Assembly: GCA_945952225.1 (NCBI GenBank)
Contig: CAMFHP010000001.1
Location: 118,787 to 182,786, forward strand
Length of the DNA: 64,000 nucleotides
DNA from: an uncultured Myxococcaceae bacterium
GTDB lineage: Bacteria; Myxococcota_A; Polyangia; Polyangiales; Ga0077539
Reading direction: 5' to 3'
Each line of letters opens with the position of its first letter. Position 1 is the stretch's first letter. The translations under genes were made by a program, and so were the position numbers. This document shows positions 8,557 through 15,877 of the stretch, piece after piece. A model generated the notes under the pieces. That model was not told the DNA's origin and did not search any database. It saw nothing but the letters and a program-made list of their open reading frames with translations.

Positions 8557-11500
8557 ATGCGACACCGATGGTCTCCACCGATCGCGCTGACCGCGCTGCT
8601 AGGCGTCGGCGCCCTGTTCGGATGCAGCGGCGAGGCGATCGTGGGCGGGCGCCTCGACGCCACCGTGGCCGACGTTCCGTCCGACACGCCGGTCACCGAC
8701 AGCGCCGACGTCTTCGTCACCGACAGCGCCGACGCTTCGCGCCCCGACGTCTCCGATGTGCCCGACCTCGACGCCGATGCCGACGACGCATCCGACGCCG
8801 CCGACGTGCCCGCCGACGACGGACCCACGGGCTGCACCCGCAACGCCGATTGCACGGGCGATGCGGGCGGCGCCGTGTGCGACCTCGTGACGGGCCGTTG
8901 TGTGGGCTGCGTGCCGAGCGACGACACGTGCCCCTCGAACCAGCGCTGCGACCCCGCCACGTACACCTGCGTCGCGGGCTGCCGCAACGACGCGGCCTGC
9001 GCCACGGCCACCTCCGACGGTGGCACCGCCACGCGCTACTGCGACCCGAGCACGTACGCGTGCGTGGCCTGCGTGGTCGACGCGCACTGCCCGGGCGGAC
9101 AGCTCTGCCGCGGCAACGTCTGCGTCGCGGCCTGCACGGTCACGGGCTGCCCCACGGGTCAGCAGTGCTGCGCGGGCGCGTGCATCGACGTGACGTCGAA
9201 CACGGCCGCGTGCGGCGCGTGCGGCACCACCTGCACCGCGCCCAACGCCACGCCCGCGTGCGTGATGGGCGCCTGCGCGGTGGGCGTGTGCGCCGAGGGC
9301 TACGCGGATTGTGACGGCGCCGCGGCCACGGGCTGCGAGCTCGACGTGCGCACGAGCGCTGCGAACTGCGGCGGCTGCGGGCGCGTGTGTCCGCCGGTGA
9401 CGAACGGCGTGGCCGAGTGTCGGCTGGGCACCTGCGGGTTCACCTGCGCGACGGGCTTCGGCGACTGCGACGGCGACGCGAACAACGGCTGCGAGACGGC
9501 GCTCACGGGCGACGTGGCCAACTGCGGCGCGTGCGGCAACCGCTGCGCCGTGCCCGCCAACGGAACGGCCGCGTGTGTGATGGGCGCGTGCGCCGTGGCC
9601 ACGTGCAACACGGGCTTCGGCAACTGCGACCGCGACACCGACAACGGCTGCGAGACGAACCTCAACACCACGGCGAACCACTGCGGCGCGTGCGGCAACG
9701 CGTGCCCCACGGGCCAGGTGTGCAACAGCGGACGCTGCGAGATCCCGTGCCCGCGCGGACTGGTCAACTGCGCGGGCGAGTGCGTGTCGCTCTCGTACGA
9801 TCCCGACAACTGCGGGCGTTGCGGAAACCGTTGTGCGACGGGCGCGCTCTGCGGCAGCGGGATGTGCGTCTCGACCTGCGGCGCGGGCCAGGTGACCTGC
9901 GCGGGCGGATGCACGAACACGCAGACCGATCCGTCGAACTGCGGGTCGTGCGGCACGGTGTGTCCCGCGGGGCAGGCGTGCCAGTCGGGCGTGTGCCGGG
10001 TGGTGTGCGTGGCCGGGCAGGACGTGTGCGGCGGGAGCTGCGTCGACCTGCAGACCAACCTCCTGAACTGCGGCTCGTGCGGGAACGTGTGCGGCCCCGG
10101 CGAGCAGTGCCAGAGCGGGCGTTGCACGCTGACGTGCCGTGACCCGCAGGTGGTGTGCGGCGCCGAGTGCGCCGACCTCTCGCGCGACCCGAACCACTGC
10201 GGATCGTGCGACCGCGTGTGTCCCACGGGCTGCTTCGGCGGCGCGTGCGCGCGCGTCGATACGATCGAGGCGGGCACGTACAACAACTGCGTCCGCTACA
10301 CGAGCGGACGGCTCTACTGCTGGGGGCTCCACGCGGCGAGCAGCACGTTCACCACGGGCATGCTCACGGCCTCGGGCGGCGCCTACGGACACCGCGCGGC
10401 GCCGACGCAGATTCTCGAACCCGGCGGCACCTCGCTCGAAGCCGTGGAGCAGGTCGCGATGGGCTCGAACCGCGTGTGCGCGCGCCACACGAACGGCAGC
10501 GTGCGCTGCTGGGCCTACGGCACGGCCATGGGCATCGTGTCGGGGCTCCCCGAGGTGGCGCAGCTCGCGGCGCGCGAGACGAACTTCGTGGCCCTCGCGG
10601 TCGACGGACGGGTGTTCCAGTGGGACGGCCTCCCGCGCGCCTCGACGGCGCCGGCGCTGACGCCCGCGGTGACGCTCCCCGGCGTGGCGACGCAGGTGGC
10701 GGCGGGCGTGGGCTTCGCGTGCGCGCGGCTCTCCGATCGCACGGTGGCGTGCTGGGGCACGGGCACGTCGGGGCAGCTCGGCAACGGCGCGTCGCTCACG
10801 AGCGCGACGCCGGTGCTGGTGCGCGGACTCACCGACGCGGAAGAGGTCGTCGCGGGCGCGTCGTTCGCGTGCGCGCGGCGTACGGGCGGCGCGCTCGTGT
10901 GCTGGGGTCTCAACAGCTCGGGACAGCTCGGTGATGGCACCGTGACCGCGCGCAACGCGCCCGTGGCCGTGATGGGCCTCACGGGGGTGACCGTGCTCGA
11001 AGCGGGCCTCCGTCACGCGTGCGCGGTGGTGGCCGACGGCAGCGTGCGCTGCTGGGGCGAGAACGTGTCGTCGCAGCTCGGCGACGGCACCACGACGAAC
11101 CGCACCGCGCCCGTGGCGGTGATGGGTCTCTCGGGCGCGCAGATCCGTCTCGCGGCCTACGACCACCACACGTGCGCGGTGGGCCAGGATCGCCGCGTGC
11201 TGTGCTGGGGTGCCAATCCCTTCGGCGAGGCGGCGGGCGGCACCGAGGTCGTTCCGACGCCCGCGCCGGTGCAGTACATGGGCTCGGACCTCAACGGCAT
11301 CGTCGACGTGCGCGTGGGCCAGGCGTCGAGCCCTGCGCTCATGGCCACGACCCAGTGGCGCTGCGCGCTGCACAACGACGGGCGCGTGTTCTGCTGGGGC
11401 GCGAGCAACAACGCGAACAGCGCGGGACAGCTCGGCGACGGCACCACGACGAACCGCGCGACGCCCGCGCCCGTGACCGGACTCACCGACGCGACGGCCA

Positions 11501-12411
11501 TCTCGGTGGGCTGGCTCCACGCGTGCGCGCTGCGCCGCGGAGGCACGGTGGTGTGCTGGGGCTCGAACGCGCAGGGGCAGCTCGGCGACGGCACCACGAC
11601 GAACCGCACGACCCCCGTGGCGGTCACCGGGCTCACGGGCGCCGTGGAACTCTCGTCGGGCGACTACCACACCTGCGCGCGCCGCTCCGACGGCTCGGTC
11701 TGGTGCTGGGGTTACAACTACTACGGCGAGCTCGGCGACAGCACGATGGTGAACCGCTCGACGGCCGCCGCGGTGATGTCGCTCACCAACGCGGTGCAGA
11801 TCACGTCGGGCTCGAACAACACCTGCGCGCGTCGATCGGACGGCACGGTGTGGTGCTGGGGGCGCAACCTCGAAGGGCAGCTCGGCGATGGGTTCCGCAC
11901 GAACCGTTCGATCCCGTACCCGGTGCAGGCCCCGACGGCGACGGCCTCGGTGCCGCTCTCGCAGGGCGGGTTCACCGACGTGCAGTGCGACTACTTCCGT
12001 TGCTACGGAACGGTCGCCGGCGGCGTGGTGATGGGCTGGGGATGGAACTACCCCGTGCGCGCGAGCGTGCGCCCCGAGCTCTCGGGCGTGACGTACAACC
12101 GCCGCGTGGTGGTCTTCGGCGAGCCCATCGACACCGAGTGCGAGATCCGCGCGGACGGTCAGACCTACTGCCGCGGACGCAACGAGTTCGGTCAGGTGGG
12201 CGTCGGCCGCGCGAGCTTCAGCGAGCCCACCTTCGCGTCGATCTCGTCGCGCTTCTCGACGGTCACCCTGGGCCGCGGCTACGGCACCCCCTGCGCCGTG
12301 GAGCGCACCGGGGGGCGGGTGTACTGCTGGGGCTGGGCGGGCTTCAACGCGCTCCTCGCCACGGGCAACACCGGGCTCTCGACCCGGCCCTTCGAAGTGT
12401 TCATGCCGTGA
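8557..12411 (+). CDS. Lipoprotein with Asp-rich linker, Cys-rich modules and RCC1-like repeats
   Basis: 1284-residue exported lipoprotein. ATG 8557 follows GGAGGT at 8545-8550 and begins a signal peptide with lipobox LFGC. An Asp/Val/Ala linker covers about residues 25-90. About residues 90-565 hold Cys-rich modules with recurring NCGxCGxxC and GCETxL motifs. From about 568 to the end there are RCC1/alpha-tubulin-suppressor-like repeats with the recurring phrases CARRSDGxVxCWG and GQLGDGTTTNR, predicting a beta-propeller. Paired Cys in each blade suggest disulphides, fitting an extracytoplasmic location. Role unknown, perhaps surface binding. The reading frame is open about 2 kb upstream, but that part is a shadow of the preceding gene. 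Confidence 0.75.
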   Translation: MRHRWSPPIALTALLGVGALFGCSGEAIVGGRLDATVADVPSDTPVTDSADVFVTDSADASRPDVSDVPDLDADADDASDAADVPADDGPTGCTRNADCTGDAGGAVCDLVTGRCVGCVPSDDTCPSNQRCDPATYTCVAGCRNDAACATATSDGGTATRYCDPSTYACVACVVDAHCPGGQLCRGNVCVAACTVTGCPTGQQCCAGACIDVTSNTAACGACGTTCTAPNATPACVMGACAVGVCAEGYADCDGAAATGCELDVRTSAANCGGCGRVCPPVTNGVAECRLGTCGFTCATGFGDCDGDANNGCETALTGDVANCGACGNRCAVPANGTAACVMGACAVATCNTGFGNCDRDTDNGCETNLNTTANHCGACGNACPTGQVCNSGRCEIPCPRGLVNCAGECVSLSYDPDNCGRCGNRCATGALCGSGMCVSTCGAGQVTCAGGCTNTQTDPSNCGSCGTVCPAGQACQSGVCRVVCVAGQDVCGGSCVDLQTNLLNCGSCGNVCGPGEQCQSGRCTLTCRDPQVVCGAECADLSRDPNHCGSCDRVCPTGCFGGACARVDTIEAGTYNNCVRYTSGRLYCWGLHAASSTFTTGMLTASGGAYGHRAAPTQILEPGGTSLEAVEQVAMGSNRVCARHTNGSVRCWAYGTAMGIVSGLPEVAQLAARETNFVALAVDGRVFQWDGLPRASTAPALTPAVTLPGVATQVAAGVGFACARLSDRTVACWGTGTSGQLGNGASLTSATPVLVRGLTDAEEVVAGASFACARRTGGALVCWGLNSSGQLGDGTVTARNAPVAVMGLTGVTVLEAGLRHACAVVADGSVRCWGENVSSQLGDGTTTNRTAPVAVMGLSGAQIRLAAYDHHTCAVGQDRRVLCWGANPFGEAAGGTEVVPTPAPVQYMGSDLNGIVDVRVGQASSPALMATTQWRCALHNDGRVFCWGASNNANSAGQLGDGTTTNRATPAPVTGLTDATAISVGWLHACALRRGGTVVCWGSNAQGQLGDGTTTNRTTPVAVTGLTGAVELSSGDYHTCARRSDGSVWCWGYNYYGELGDSTMVNRSTAAAVMSLTNAVQITSGSNNTCARRSDGTVWCWGRNLEGQLGDGFRTNRSIPYPVQAPTATASVPLSQGGFTDVQCDYFRCYGTVAGGVVMGWGWNYPVRASVRPELSGVTYNRRVVVFGEPIDTECEIRADGQTYCRGRNEFGQVGVGRASFSEPTFASISSRFSTVTLGRGYGTPCAVERTGGRVYCWGWAGFNALLATGNTGLSTRPFEVFMP
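11075..11610 (+). repeat. Near-identical DNA repeats inside the RCC1-like region
   Basis: The phrase CAGCTCGGCGACGGCACC followed by ACGACGAACCGC occurs near 11076, 11436 and 11576, coding the QLGDGTTTNR segment of successive blades. Nucleotide-level identity implies recent duplication or gene conversion between blades. Confidence 0.6.
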
Positions 12412-12422
12412 CGCGGTGATGG

Positions 12423-12465
12423 ACTTCCGTCGCGCGGAAGTGCCTTGAAACAAGGACTTCCGCGC
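12423..12465 (+). terminator. Stem-loop pair downstream of the RCC1-like gene, mutually exclusive
   Basis: A 7-bp hairpin (12423-12429 with 12435-12441, ACTTCCG/CGGAAGT) overlaps a longer one in which 12432-12441 pairs with 12456-12465 (10 bp) and CCTTG/CAAGG add 5 more bp around an AAA loop, leaving one bulged G. The strong structure sits 12 bp after the stop codon and upstream of the next promoter. No T-run follows, so termination would be of a non-canonical or Rho-aided kind. Confidence 0.45.
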
Positions 12466-12484
12466 AAACCTTCGCAACACCCCC

Positions 12485-12512
12485 TTGACCCTTTCTCGCG
12501 CACGGTGATAAG
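12485..12512 (+). promoter_or_regulatory. Sigma70-type promoter of the rimP-nusA-infB operon
   Basis: TTGACC at 12485-12490 (5 of 6 to consensus), a 16-bp spacer, and GATAAG at 12507-12512 (4 of 6). The predicted transcript would begin near 12519 and carry a 350-nt leader before rimP. It is the only good match in the gap. Confidence 0.6.
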
Positions 12513-12518
12513 AGCCGC

Positions 12519-12872
12519 GCCGTCCTCGGGGCCGTTACCGCCTGGTAGCACTCCTGTCCTCCGTACAGGGCCGAACCTCGACGACCCCTGCAACACGTCG
12601 CCTTGCGGCGCGGGTTGAAGGTGTCCGCACCGTCGCCGGTGCGCCGTCTCTTCGCCAACGGATCCGTTGCTGTGTGGTGCTCCTTCGGGGGCGACGCCGG
12701 TCGGAGCCGGGGAACCAACCTCCTCCCAGAAGTCTCCATGGCTTCTGCGCGGTGAGAGGGGCTCCCACGGAGAGCGCGGTGCGCTCAACCCCCCGGCGCC
12801 TTCGCGGAGCGGTCACGTCCATGACCTGAAGCGGCCCTGCAGTGGGGGCACACGTCAGGACGTCATCGCGCA
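12519..12872 (+). promoter_or_regulatory. Long structured 5' leader of the rimP operon
   Basis: Several hairpins are visible: CCTGT/ACAGG at 12553-12569, a perfect 7-bp stem with TCGC tetraloop at 12626-12643 (CGCACCG/CGGTGCG), and AGAAG/CTTCT around 12730-12750. The motifs of known riboswitch classes were not recognised. It may be an autoregulatory leader comparable in position, not in sequence, to the rimP leader of enterobacteria. Confidence 0.4.
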
Positions 12873-13523
12873 GTGAAGGTCGACACGCAACAGCTCCGAA
12901 CCGGCATCGAGCCCCTCGCCATCGCCCATGGCGTCGAGCTGGTGGCCTTGGAATGGCTCCAGGGTCCCGGTCGCGGAATCCTGCGTCTCTACATCGACGC
13001 CCACGGCGCCGATCCGCGCACGCCGCCCGACGAGCGCGCGCCGGGCGCGACCGCCGACGTGTGCGCGGGCCTGAGCCGCGATGTGAGCGCGTGGCTCGAC
13101 TCGCTGGGCGAAGAGACCTTTCCCATGGCCTACGACCTGGAGGTCAGCTCTCCGGGCTTCGAGCGTCCCGTGCAGAAGCGCGCGGACTTCGACCGCTTCG
13201 TGGGTCTGGTGTGTCACTTCAAGCTCCGTCGCTCCATCGACGGCCGCACGGCGGTCGAGGGTGAGCTCCGGGGCACGCGCGACCTCGATCACGGCGATTA
13301 CGCGGTGACCGTGGCGCTCTCCGCCGACCAGACCCTCGACGTGTCCGCGCGCAACATCGCCCGCGCGCGCCTCGCGGAGATCAAATTCACGAAGCCCGCG
13401 AAGCCCAAGGCTCCGCGAAAGAACCGCGCGCCCGACCCGGGCGCGGCCGACGTGCGAACCCGACCGAACGACCACGACGCTCCGCCCGCCGCGCCTGCGC
13501 GCGACGGCGGTGACGAGAGGTAA
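12873..13523 (+). CDS. rimP: Ribosome maturation factor RimP
   Basis: 216 residues. RimP assists 30S subunit assembly. The N-terminal domain carries the family pattern (VELVALEWLQGPGRGILRLYID at about 20-41), and the diagnostic YDLEVSSPGFERPV segment is near residue 90. A basic, Pro/Ala-rich tail of about 45 residues is added at the C-terminus. Start is GTG 12873. First gene of the nusA-infB cluster, 10 bp before nusA; gene order agrees with the conserved rimP-nusA-infB-rbfA operon. Confidence 0.92.
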   Translation: MKVDTQQLRTGIEPLAIAHGVELVALEWLQGPGRGILRLYIDAHGADPRTPPDERAPGATADVCAGLSRDVSAWLDSLGEETFPMAYDLEVSSPGFERPVQKRADFDRFVGLVCHFKLRRSIDGRTAVEGELRGTRDLDHGDYAVTVALSADQTLDVSARNIARARLAEIKFTKPAKPKAPRKNRAPDPGAADVRTRPNDHDAPPAAPARDGGDER

Positions 13524-13533
13524 GAGACTCGCA

Positions 13534-15207
13534 ATGGCAAAGCAGACGCAACCGGCGGCTCCCGCGGGGCCGAACCTCAGCCAGACGCTCGACATCGTTG
13601 CCAAGGACAAGGGCATCGACCGCACGCGTCTCGTGAAGACCCTCGAGGCGGCGATCCTGTCGGCGGCGCGCAAGCACCTCGGAGGCACCCGCGAGCTCGA
13701 CGCGCGCTACAACGAGCGCGCGGGCGGCGTCGACCTGTTCCAGGTGATGCGTGTGGTCGACGTGGTCACGCAGCCGGAGCAGGAGATCTCTCTGGAGACC
13801 GCGCAGAAGTTCAACCTCGCCGACGAGGTGGGGGAGCAGCTCGCGTTCGAGGTGTATTACCGCCCCGAAGACGCCCACAAGGGCGACGCGCAGGAGCAGA
13901 AGTTCGGCGACATGCTGCAGCTCCACAGCGTGCGCAAGGGCTTCGGTCGCATCGCCGCGCAGGCCGCCAAGCAGGTGATCATCCAGCAGGTGCGCGACGC
14001 CGAGCGCGAGAACATCTTCAACGAGTACAAAGACCGCAAGGGCGAGATCATCACGGGCGTCGTGCGCCGCTTCGAGCGCAACGACCTCATCGTCGACCTG
14101 GGTCGCACCGAGGCGGTGCTCCGCTCGCGCGATCAGGTGCCGCGCGAGAGCTACCGCCCCGGCGAACGTATCGTGGCGTACGTGAAGGAGATCGAGCGCG
14201 AGGCCAAGGGCCCGCAGATCATCCTGTCGCGCGCCGACGTGGGGCTGCTCATCAAGCTCTTCGAGAGCGAGGTGCCCGAGATCTACGAGGGCATCGTGAA
14301 GATCGTCGCGGCGTCGCGTGAGCCCGGCGTGCGCAGCAAGATCGCCGTGCAGTCGAAGGACCTCGACGTCGACCCCGTGGGCGCGTGCGTGGGCGTGAAG
14401 GGCTCGCGCGTGCAGGCCGTGGTGCAGGAGCTTCGCGGCGAGCGCATCGACATCGTGCCGTACGACCGCGACCCCGCGCGCTTCGTGTGCAACGCCATCG
14501 CGCCGGCGGAGATCTCGCGCGTGATCATCAACGAGGGCGACCACGCGATGGAGCTCGTCGTGCCCGACGAGAAGCTCTCGCTCGCCATCGGACGCAAGGG
14601 CCAGAACGTGCGCCTCGCGTCGCAGCTCACGGGCTGGAAGCTCGACATCATCTCCGACTCCAAGTTCAAGCAGATGGAGGAGGAGTCGATCAACGCGCTG
14701 TCGCTCATCGCGGGCGTCACGCCGGCCATCGCGCAGACGATGTACAAGCTCGGGTTCCGCTCGCTCGAAGAGGTCGCCGAAGCGGGCGCCGACGAGCTCG
14801 CGGGCATCCCCGGCCTGGGCGGCGCCGAGAACGCCGACCGCATCAAGGCCGCGGCCGAGACGGCGATGGAAGAGCTCCGTCAGCGTCGCATCCGCGAGGC
14901 TTCGAAGCGCACCGAGCCCCTGAGCGAGCGCGAGCGACTGCTCTTCGTGCAGGGCGTCGGCGAGCACACGATCAACCTCCTCGCGCAGACGGGGATCAAC
15001 ACCGTCGAGCAGCTCCACTCGGCCCCGGAGGAGGCGCTCCTCCGCGAGTCGGGTCTGGGGCTCCGCAAGGTGCGGCAGATCAAGCAGGGCGCAGCGACCT
15101 TCTTGAGCTCGGAGCTCAAGGTGATCGAAGAGGCCCAGCGCGCGGCCCGCGCCGAGGCCCGCGAGGCCGCGGCGGCCGAGAGCGCGACCGGGTCCGAGAG
15201 CGCCTGA
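13534..15207 (+). CDS. nusA: Transcription termination/antitermination factor NusA
   Basis: 557 residues. Binds RNA polymerase and RNA at pauses. Domains in order: N-terminal RNAP-binding domain about 14-155, S1 about 158-222 (GEIITGVVRRFERNDLIVDLG), KH1 with GVKGSR near 288, KH2 with GRKGQN near 363, then two helix-hairpin-helix units about 398-440 and 455-515, resembling the acidic repeats of longer NusA proteins. ATG 13534 is preferred over an upstream in-frame start because GAGAGG lies about 12 bp before it. Second gene of the operon. Confidence 0.95.
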   Translation: MAKQTQPAAPAGPNLSQTLDIVAKDKGIDRTRLVKTLEAAILSAARKHLGGTRELDARYNERAGGVDLFQVMRVVDVVTQPEQEISLETAQKFNLADEVGEQLAFEVYYRPEDAHKGDAQEQKFGDMLQLHSVRKGFGRIAAQAAKQVIIQQVRDAERENIFNEYKDRKGEIITGVVRRFERNDLIVDLGRTEAVLRSRDQVPRESYRPGERIVAYVKEIEREAKGPQIILSRADVGLLIKLFESEVPEIYEGIVKIVAASREPGVRSKIAVQSKDLDVDPVGACVGVKGSRVQAVVQELRGERIDIVPYDRDPARFVCNAIAPAEISRVIINEGDHAMELVVPDEKLSLAIGRKGQNVRLASQLTGWKLDIISDSKFKQMEEESINALSLIAGVTPAIAQTMYKLGFRSLEEVAEAGADELAGIPGLGGAENADRIKAAAETAMEELRQRRIREASKRTEPLSERERLLFVQGVGEHTINLLAQTGINTVEQLHSAPEEALLRESGLGLRKVRQIKQGAATFLSSELKVIEEAQRAARAEAREAAAAESATGSESA

Positions 15208-15241
15208 GCGGCGCAACACCGACGGAGAACCGTACCCCGCA

Positions 15242-15877
15242 ATGCAGATGACACCCCAGAGCCCACGACGACCGACGAAGCCCGACGGCGCACGCGATTC
15301 CCGCGCGCCGGAGCGCACCTGCGTGGGCTGTCGTCAGGCCGCGAGCCCGCACGAGCTCGTGCGCCTCGTGGCAGGTCCCGATGGTCGTGTGGCCCTCGAC
15401 CCGAAGGCGTCGAAGGGCGGGCGCGGCGCGTGGGTGCACCCCACGCGGGCGTGCGTCGAGGCGATGGCGAAGCGCCACGCGGCGGAGCGGTCGCTCAAGG
15501 TCGACGTGCAGCGCGATCTCGACGGGCGGAGCCTCGTGGCGTCGCTGCGCGAGGCGCTCACGCGCAAGGCCGCGTCGCTGCTGGTGGTGGCGTCGCGGAC
15601 GCGCACGCTGGCGCTGGGCACGGAGGCCGTGACGGCGGCGCTCGAACGGGAGCGCGTGGCCGCGGTGGTGGTCGCCCGCGATGCGGGCACTTCGGCCGTC
15701 TCGCTGGCTGAAGAGGGTTCAGGGAGTGGCGGCACGCGCGTGCTTCGCCATTCGACGAAGTCGGAACTGGGTGGTGTGTTCCACCGCGGTGAGGTCGCGC
15801 TCCTGGCGCTCCTCGACACGCGCATCGCGGCGGAACTCGCAACGACGATCGATCGCCTGGCGGCGCTGGAGGACTGA
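15242..15877 (+). CDS. ylxR: YlxR RNA-binding domain fused to an L7Ae/L30e-like (YlxQ-type) domain
   Basis: 211 residues. The N-terminal half is YlxR (DUF448) with the diagnostic ERTCVGCRQ near residues 24-32 and GRGAWVHP about 60-67. The C-terminal half (about 95-205: ASLLVVASRTRTLALGTEAV, then VAAVVVARDAG) reads as an L7Ae/L30e-like fold, which in Firmicutes is the separate YlxQ protein. Both bind RNA, so the fusion is expected to work on ribosomal or RNase P-type RNA. The stop overlaps the infB start by 1 nt (TGATG), indicating translational coupling. Confidence 0.85.
   Translation: MQMTPQSPRRPTKPDGARDSRAPERTCVGCRQAASPHELVRLVAGPDGRVALDPKASKGGRGAWVHPTRACVEAMAKRHAAERSLKVDVQRDLDGRSLVASLREALTRKAASLLVVASRTRTLALGTEAVTAALERERVAAVVVARDAGTSAVSLAEEGSGSGGTRVLRHSTKSELGGVFHRGEVALLALLDTRIAAELATTIDRLAALED

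Larger units (their letters stand above)
12412..12872. other. 461-bp intergenic region: terminator-like stems, promoter and structured leader
   Basis: Contains, in order, the stem-loops after the RCC1-like gene, a sigma70-type promoter at 12485-12512, and about 350 nt of presumptive 5' leader of the rimP operon. A possible 69-codon frame at 12667-12876 has no protein-like features and is not called. No tRNA is found here, unlike the metY gene upstream of this operon in enterobacteria. Confidence 0.6.

Noticed and set aside
12412..12872. Possible tRNA or known riboswitch in the leader
   Set aside because: No cloverleaf and no match to cobalamin, FMN, glycine or SAM riboswitch cores.
12667..12876. 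69-codon frame in the rimP leader
   Set aside because: No homology-like features or ribosome-binding site; overlaps hairpins of the leader. A leader peptide is not excluded but not supported.
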